64,000 nucleotides of DNA from positions 186,001-250,000 of the forward strand of contig NZ_JAGHZZ010000009.1 of the NCBI RefSeq assembly GCF_017745095.1. Direction: 5' to 3'. The notes under the pieces are model-generated. The model saw nothing but the letters and a program-made list of their open reading frames with translations, was not told where the DNA came from and did not search any database. This document shows positions 61,130 through 64,000 of the stretch, piece after piece (within the stretch, counting starts at the first letter, position 1; each line of letters opens with the position of its first letter). A program made the position numbers and the translations under genes. The DNA is from Sporocytophaga sp. (GTDB taxonomy: Bacteria > Bacteroidota > Bacteroidia > Cytophagales > Cytophagaceae).

Positions 61130-62038
61130 ATGATGCGTATCGCAATTCTTTCCAGAAATGCAAGCCTTTACTCCACAAAGAGGCTTGTGGAGGCTGCTAA
61201 AGAACGTGGTCATGAAGTAAGAGTTCTTGATCATTTGAAATGTTATGTCGGAATAGAAGCTGGAAATCCAACCCTATATTATAACAAAGAAAAAATAACT
61301 GATTATGATGCTGTCATTCCAAGAATTGGGGCTTCAGTTACATTTTATGGTGCAGCCATAGTACGTCAGTTTGAAATGATGAACGTGTTCAGCTCAACGA
61401 AATCACAGGCCATAACAAGATCAAGAGATAAACTGAGAACCCTTCAGGTATTAAGTGAAGCTGGTATCGGAGTTCCGAAGACAGCATTTGCCAGTCAGTC
61501 GAAGGATGTAGACAATCTAATAAATCATGTAGGTGGCGCACCTGTAATTATTAAATTATTGGAAGGCACTCAGGGCATCGGTGTCGTGCTTGCTGAATCT
61601 AAAAAGGCCGCAAAATCTGTAATCGAAGCATTCTATGGCCTCAAAGCGGATATACTCATTCAGGAATTTATAAAAGAAGCCAATGGCTCAGATATACGTG
61701 CATTTGTGGTAGACAATGAAGTAGTGGGGGCCATGAAGAGACAGGGCAAAGAAGGCGAGTTTCGCTCTAACCTTCATCGGGGTGGTGAAGGTGAAATGAT
61801 TGAACTTACTCATGAAGAAAGGGATGCTGCACTATGTGCTTCGAAAGCGCTGGGCTTATCTATTTCCGGTGTTGATATGCTAAGAAGCACGAGAGGTCCT
61901 TTAATAATCGAAGTTAATTCTTCTCCAGGTTTGCAAGGAATAGAAACTGTAACCCAAATAGATGTAGCTGGCAAAATCATAGATTTTGTGGAACGCAATA
62001 AAAAGAAAAAGGCAGAGCGGGATTTGATTGGAGTTTAG
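61130..62038 (+). CDS. rimK: Alpha-L-glutamate ligase RimK-like (ATP-grasp)
   Basis: Adds glutamate residues to the C terminus of ribosomal protein S6 or to a related acceptor. The N-terminal domain starts [22 protein letters not shown], and the ATP-grasp core follows with [30 protein letters not shown], the [19 protein letters not shown] segment and the metal-binding [14 protein letters not shown]. Length 302 is standard. Either of two adjacent ATGs could start it. Gene order rimB-rimK is conserved in other bacteria. RimK-like enzymes also serve in other poly-glutamate or peptide pathways. Confidence 0.92.
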   Translation: MMRIAILSRNASLYSTKRLVEAAKERGHEVRVLDHLKCYVGIEAGNPTLYYNKEKITDYDAVIPRIGASVTFYGAAIVRQFEMMNVFSSTKSQAITRSRDKLRTLQVLSEAGIGVPKTAFASQSKDVDNLINHVGGAPVIIKLLEGTQGIGVVLAESKKAAKSVIEAFYGLKADILIQEFIKEANGSDIRAFVVDNEVVGAMKRQGKEGEFRSNLHRGGEGEMIELTHEERDAALCASKALGLSISGVDMLRSTRGPLIIEVNSSPGLQGIETVTQIDVAGKIIDFVERNKKKKAERDLIGV

Positions 62039-62082
62039 CCCAAAAATTTCTAAGTTGCTTCTTAGAACGCTTGATTATATTG

Positions 62083-63006
62083 ATGGAGAGTAAGATCAGA
62101 ATAGGTACCAGAGCCAGCAAACTGGCGATGTGGCAAACAGAGTATGTAGCCGGTGTATTGAATAATGCCGGTTATGAAACGGAAATTATAAAAATTGAAA
62201 CTAAAGGAGATAAGCAACTTACTTCTGCCTTTGCCGAAATAGGAACTAAAGGAATTTTTACAGAAGAGCTTGAACTACAACTGAAAGATGGCACATTGGA
62301 TATTGCCGTCCACAGTGCAAAAGACATGCAGACGGATCTTGGACCTGAGCTAGAAATCATAGCATTCACTGAAAGAGAAAAGCCCAATGATGTATTGGTG
62401 AGCTTTGACAAAAGCTTTGCTCTGGAAGATCTTTCTAGAGTAATAGTCGGTACATCTTCTACAAGAAGAAAAGCTTTACTTAAACATTATTATCCTCACC
62501 TTTCTACAACTGATGCAAGAGGGAATCTCCAGACAAGACTTAAGAAAATGGAAGATGGCCTTTTTCCTGCAATGATTCTTGCATATGCTGGCATGCATAG
62601 AATGGGCTATAATGATTTTATTGTAAAGGAGCTCCCGGTTGATTTGTTTACACCTGCTGTAGGTCAGGGTAGTATTGCGATTGAAGCTGCTTTTTCTCTT
62701 GCTTCTGATAAAAAATCTATTATCAAAAAATTATTAAACCACGAGCCAACAGAAACCTGTCTAATCGCTGAAAGAACTTTCCTTAATAAACTGGAAGGTG
62801 GTTGTAGCATTCCGGTTTTCGGGCTTGGTACAATTGAGGGAAATTTTCTTAAAGTAAGAGGTGGAGTTGTAAGTCCTGATGGTTCTGAGATTATCAGGAA
62901 AGAGGTAGCAGGAAGTCTTACAGATGCAAGAAAACTAGGCCTGCAATTGGCAGAAGATGTACTTAGCTCTGGAGGCAAAGAAATATTAAATGCCTTGAAG
63001 AAATAA
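62083..63006 (+). CDS. hemC: Hydroxymethylbilane synthase
   Basis: Joins four porphobilinogen molecules in tetrapyrrole (heme) synthesis. The N terminus IRIGTRASKLAMWQTEYV and the KGIFTEELELQL / VHSAKDMQTDL segments are family signatures, and the DARGNLQTRL helix follows. The dipyrromethane cofactor attaches to the Cys in EGGCSIPVFG. The ATG at 62083 is preferred to an in-frame TTG twelve bases upstream, giving 307 residues. No other hem gene is adjacent. Confidence 0.95.
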   Translation: MESKIRIGTRASKLAMWQTEYVAGVLNNAGYETEIIKIETKGDKQLTSAFAEIGTKGIFTEELELQLKDGTLDIAVHSAKDMQTDLGPELEIIAFTEREKPNDVLVSFDKSFALEDLSRVIVGTSSTRRKALLKHYYPHLSTTDARGNLQTRLKKMEDGLFPAMILAYAGMHRMGYNDFIVKELPVDLFTPAVGQGSIAIEAAFSLASDKKSIIKKLLNHEPTETCLIAERTFLNKLEGGCSIPVFGLGTIEGNFLKVRGGVVSPDGSEIIRKEVAGSLTDARKLGLQLAEDVLSSGGKEILNALKK

Positions 63007-63052
63007 CTTTTAAGGATTATCCTTGTTAAAAAAGTCTTAAATTAGTGTGTAT

Positions 63053-63685
63053 ATGAAAAGTAAATTTTTTGCGGTTGTATTAATTTTTATTTCGCTTTCA
63101 GCATTTGGTCAATCAACAAAACCCTCTAAAAAGGATTATGTGGTGACAATAAAAACGGAGTTTGGAGATATGGTAATGCTTCTTTCCGATCTTACTCCAA
63201 AGCATAAAGAAAACTTCTTAAAGCTTGCTCAGCAAGGTTTTTATAATGGAACAACCTTTCACCGAATTATTGAAGGATTCATGATTCAGGGGGGAGATCC
63301 TAATTCTAAGGATGCAGATCCTAATAATGACGGAATGGGTGGTCCAGGTTACACTGTGCCTGCAGAGTTTAATGAAAAACTGAAGCATAACAAAGGAGCC
63401 GTTGCCGCAGCAAGAATGGGCGATCAGGTAAACCCAAAAAGAGAATCGAGCGGATCTCAGTTTTATATTGTGGAAAATCAGGACGGAGCACACTTTCTTG
63501 ATAACCAATATACTGTTTTTGGTCAGGTGGTGCAGGGGCTCGATGTGATTAATAAAATTGCAACGCAACCAAAAGATCAGCGGGATAGACCTACTAAAAA
63601 TATTACAATGGAGGTTTCCGTTAAAAAACTAAAAAAGAAAAAAATCATAAAACTATATCACTGCGAAAACTTTTATAAAGCATGA
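63053..63685 (+). CDS. Exported cyclophilin-type peptidyl-prolyl isomerase
   Basis: Periplasmic foldase speeding cis-trans isomerisation at proline. After a signal peptide (KSKFFAVVLIFISLSAFGQ) the cyclophilin domain shows FYNGTTFHRIIEGFMIQGGDP, with the catalytic Arg in FHR, and GSQFYIV and the TVFGQVV strand. It ends in a basic tail. The ATG at 63053 is preferred over the in-frame GTG six bases earlier. Length about 210. Its stop overlaps the start of the next gene (ATGA). Confidence 0.92.
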   Translation: MKSKFFAVVLIFISLSAFGQSTKPSKKDYVVTIKTEFGDMVMLLSDLTPKHKENFLKLAQQGFYNGTTFHRIIEGFMIQGGDPNSKDADPNNDGMGGPGYTVPAEFNEKLKHNKGAVAAARMGDQVNPKRESSGSQFYIVENQDGAHFLDNQYTVFGQVVQGLDVINKIATQPKDQRDRPTKNITMEVSVKKLKKKKIIKLYHCENFYKA

Positions 63686-64000
63686 AAAAGAAAGTTTTAA
63701 TAACAGGTTCAAATGGCCTTTTGGGACAAAAGCTGGTAGGTCTTATAGCTGATGACGAAAACTATGACTTGATCGCTACAGCAAGAGGCGAAAACAGACT
63801 TCCAATGGAACCCGGAGCATATGTCTATAAATCAATGGACATAACAAACCGAAACCAGGTTATGGATATAGTTTCTGAAACCAAACCTGATTTTATCATT
63901 CATACTGCGGCTATGACCAATGTAGACCAATGTGAGACTGAGAGAGAGGCTTGCTGGGCTCAGAATGTAGACGCGGTTAAATATCTTATTGAAGCATCTG
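63682..64000 (+). CDS. dTDP-4-dehydrorhamnose reductase-like protein, partial
   Basis: The first 106 codons of a gene cut by the window edge. The start KKKVLITGSNGLLGQKLVGL has the NAD(P)-binding GxxGxxG loop, and KPDFIIHTAAMTNVDQCETER matches the RmlD family (the TNVDxCE segment). It should reduce a 4-keto-sugar nucleotide such as dTDP-4-keto-rhamnose, or a related sugar. Translational overlap with the cyclophilin gene suggests co-expression. RmlA, B and C partners are not in the window. Confidence 0.8.
   Translation, partial: MKKKVLITGSNGLLGQKLVGLIADDENYDLIATARGENRLPMEPGAYVYKSMDITNRNQVMDIVSETKPDFIIHTAAMTNVDQCETEREACWAQNVDAVKYLIEAS

Noticed and set aside
1-64000. Search for tRNA or rRNA genes, insertion sequences, integrases and phage genes
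   Set aside because: None could be recognised by eye on either strand; a covariance-model scan would be needed to exclude small RNAs.

Overview
This window looks like the chromosome of a Bacteroidota bacterium, probably of the order Cytophagales (Cytophaga/Sporocytophaga-like). The reasons are low G+C, start codons preceded by A/T-rich leaders rather than Shine-Dalgarno sequences, promoters of the TTTG / TAnnTTTG type, secreted proteins ending in type IX secretion (T9SS) sorting domains of both kinds (type A 'Por' tails and a type B 'CHU_C' tail), the hpt-adk-obg gene order, and a bacteroidete-type GlmU-related protein. The genus is an inference. No phage, transposase, CRISPR array, rRNA or tRNA was seen.

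Region 1 (1-2001): an NlpC/P60 lipoprotein diverges from a GlcD-like FAD oxidase. Region 2 (2021-26561): a long surface-polysaccharide locus. It holds an AsnB-family amidotransferase, the GDP-L-fucose pair gmd-fcl, a lone DegT aminotransferase, a three-gene minus-strand operon matching WbpE-WbpD-WbpB (diacetamido-uronic acid synthesis), a Wzm/Wzt ABC exporter, then a tightly overlapping run of acetyltransferase, TylF-like methyltransferase, epimerase, five glycosyltransferases and a GT11 fucosyltransferase-like protein. Two integral membrane genes on the minus strand (polymerase-like and acyltransferase-3) and a glycosyltransferase-deacetylase-formyltransferase module close it. The locus can make GDP-fucose, apparently transfers fucose, and decorates and exports a glycan by the ABC route.

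Region 3 (26723-34288) is core metabolism and proteostasis: an Lrp/AsnC regulator, a TPR protein, an M42-type peptidase, hpt, adk, obg, grpE, dnaJ and a lipoprotein MsrB. Region 4 (34528-53138) is rich in secreted and envelope proteins: a 2370-residue T9SS cargo with a beta-helix and a 270-bp tandem repeat array, an ECF sigma factor followed by a 27-residue membrane peptide and a small CxxC protein, a T9SS-tailed PQQ-type sugar dehydrogenase, two outer-membrane barrels, a large unknown exported protein, and a duplicated pair of exported paralogues around a short T9SS protein. Region 5 (53489-64000) is mixed housekeeping: YdeI-like and DUF72 proteins, a NatA/NatB-type ABC exporter, a PyrR-like phosphoribosyltransferase, ribosomal protein L31 type B, a GlmU-related protein, DNA polymerase III delta', rimB-rimK, hemC, an exported cyclophilin and the start of an rmlD-like reductase cut by the window edge.

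The least explained items are the sigma factor / micropeptide / CxxC-protein operon, the homogenised repeat array of the giant surface protein, the presence of both an ABC exporter and a polymerase-like membrane protein in one glycan locus, and the duplicated gene pair that carries a trace of a lost T9SS gene.
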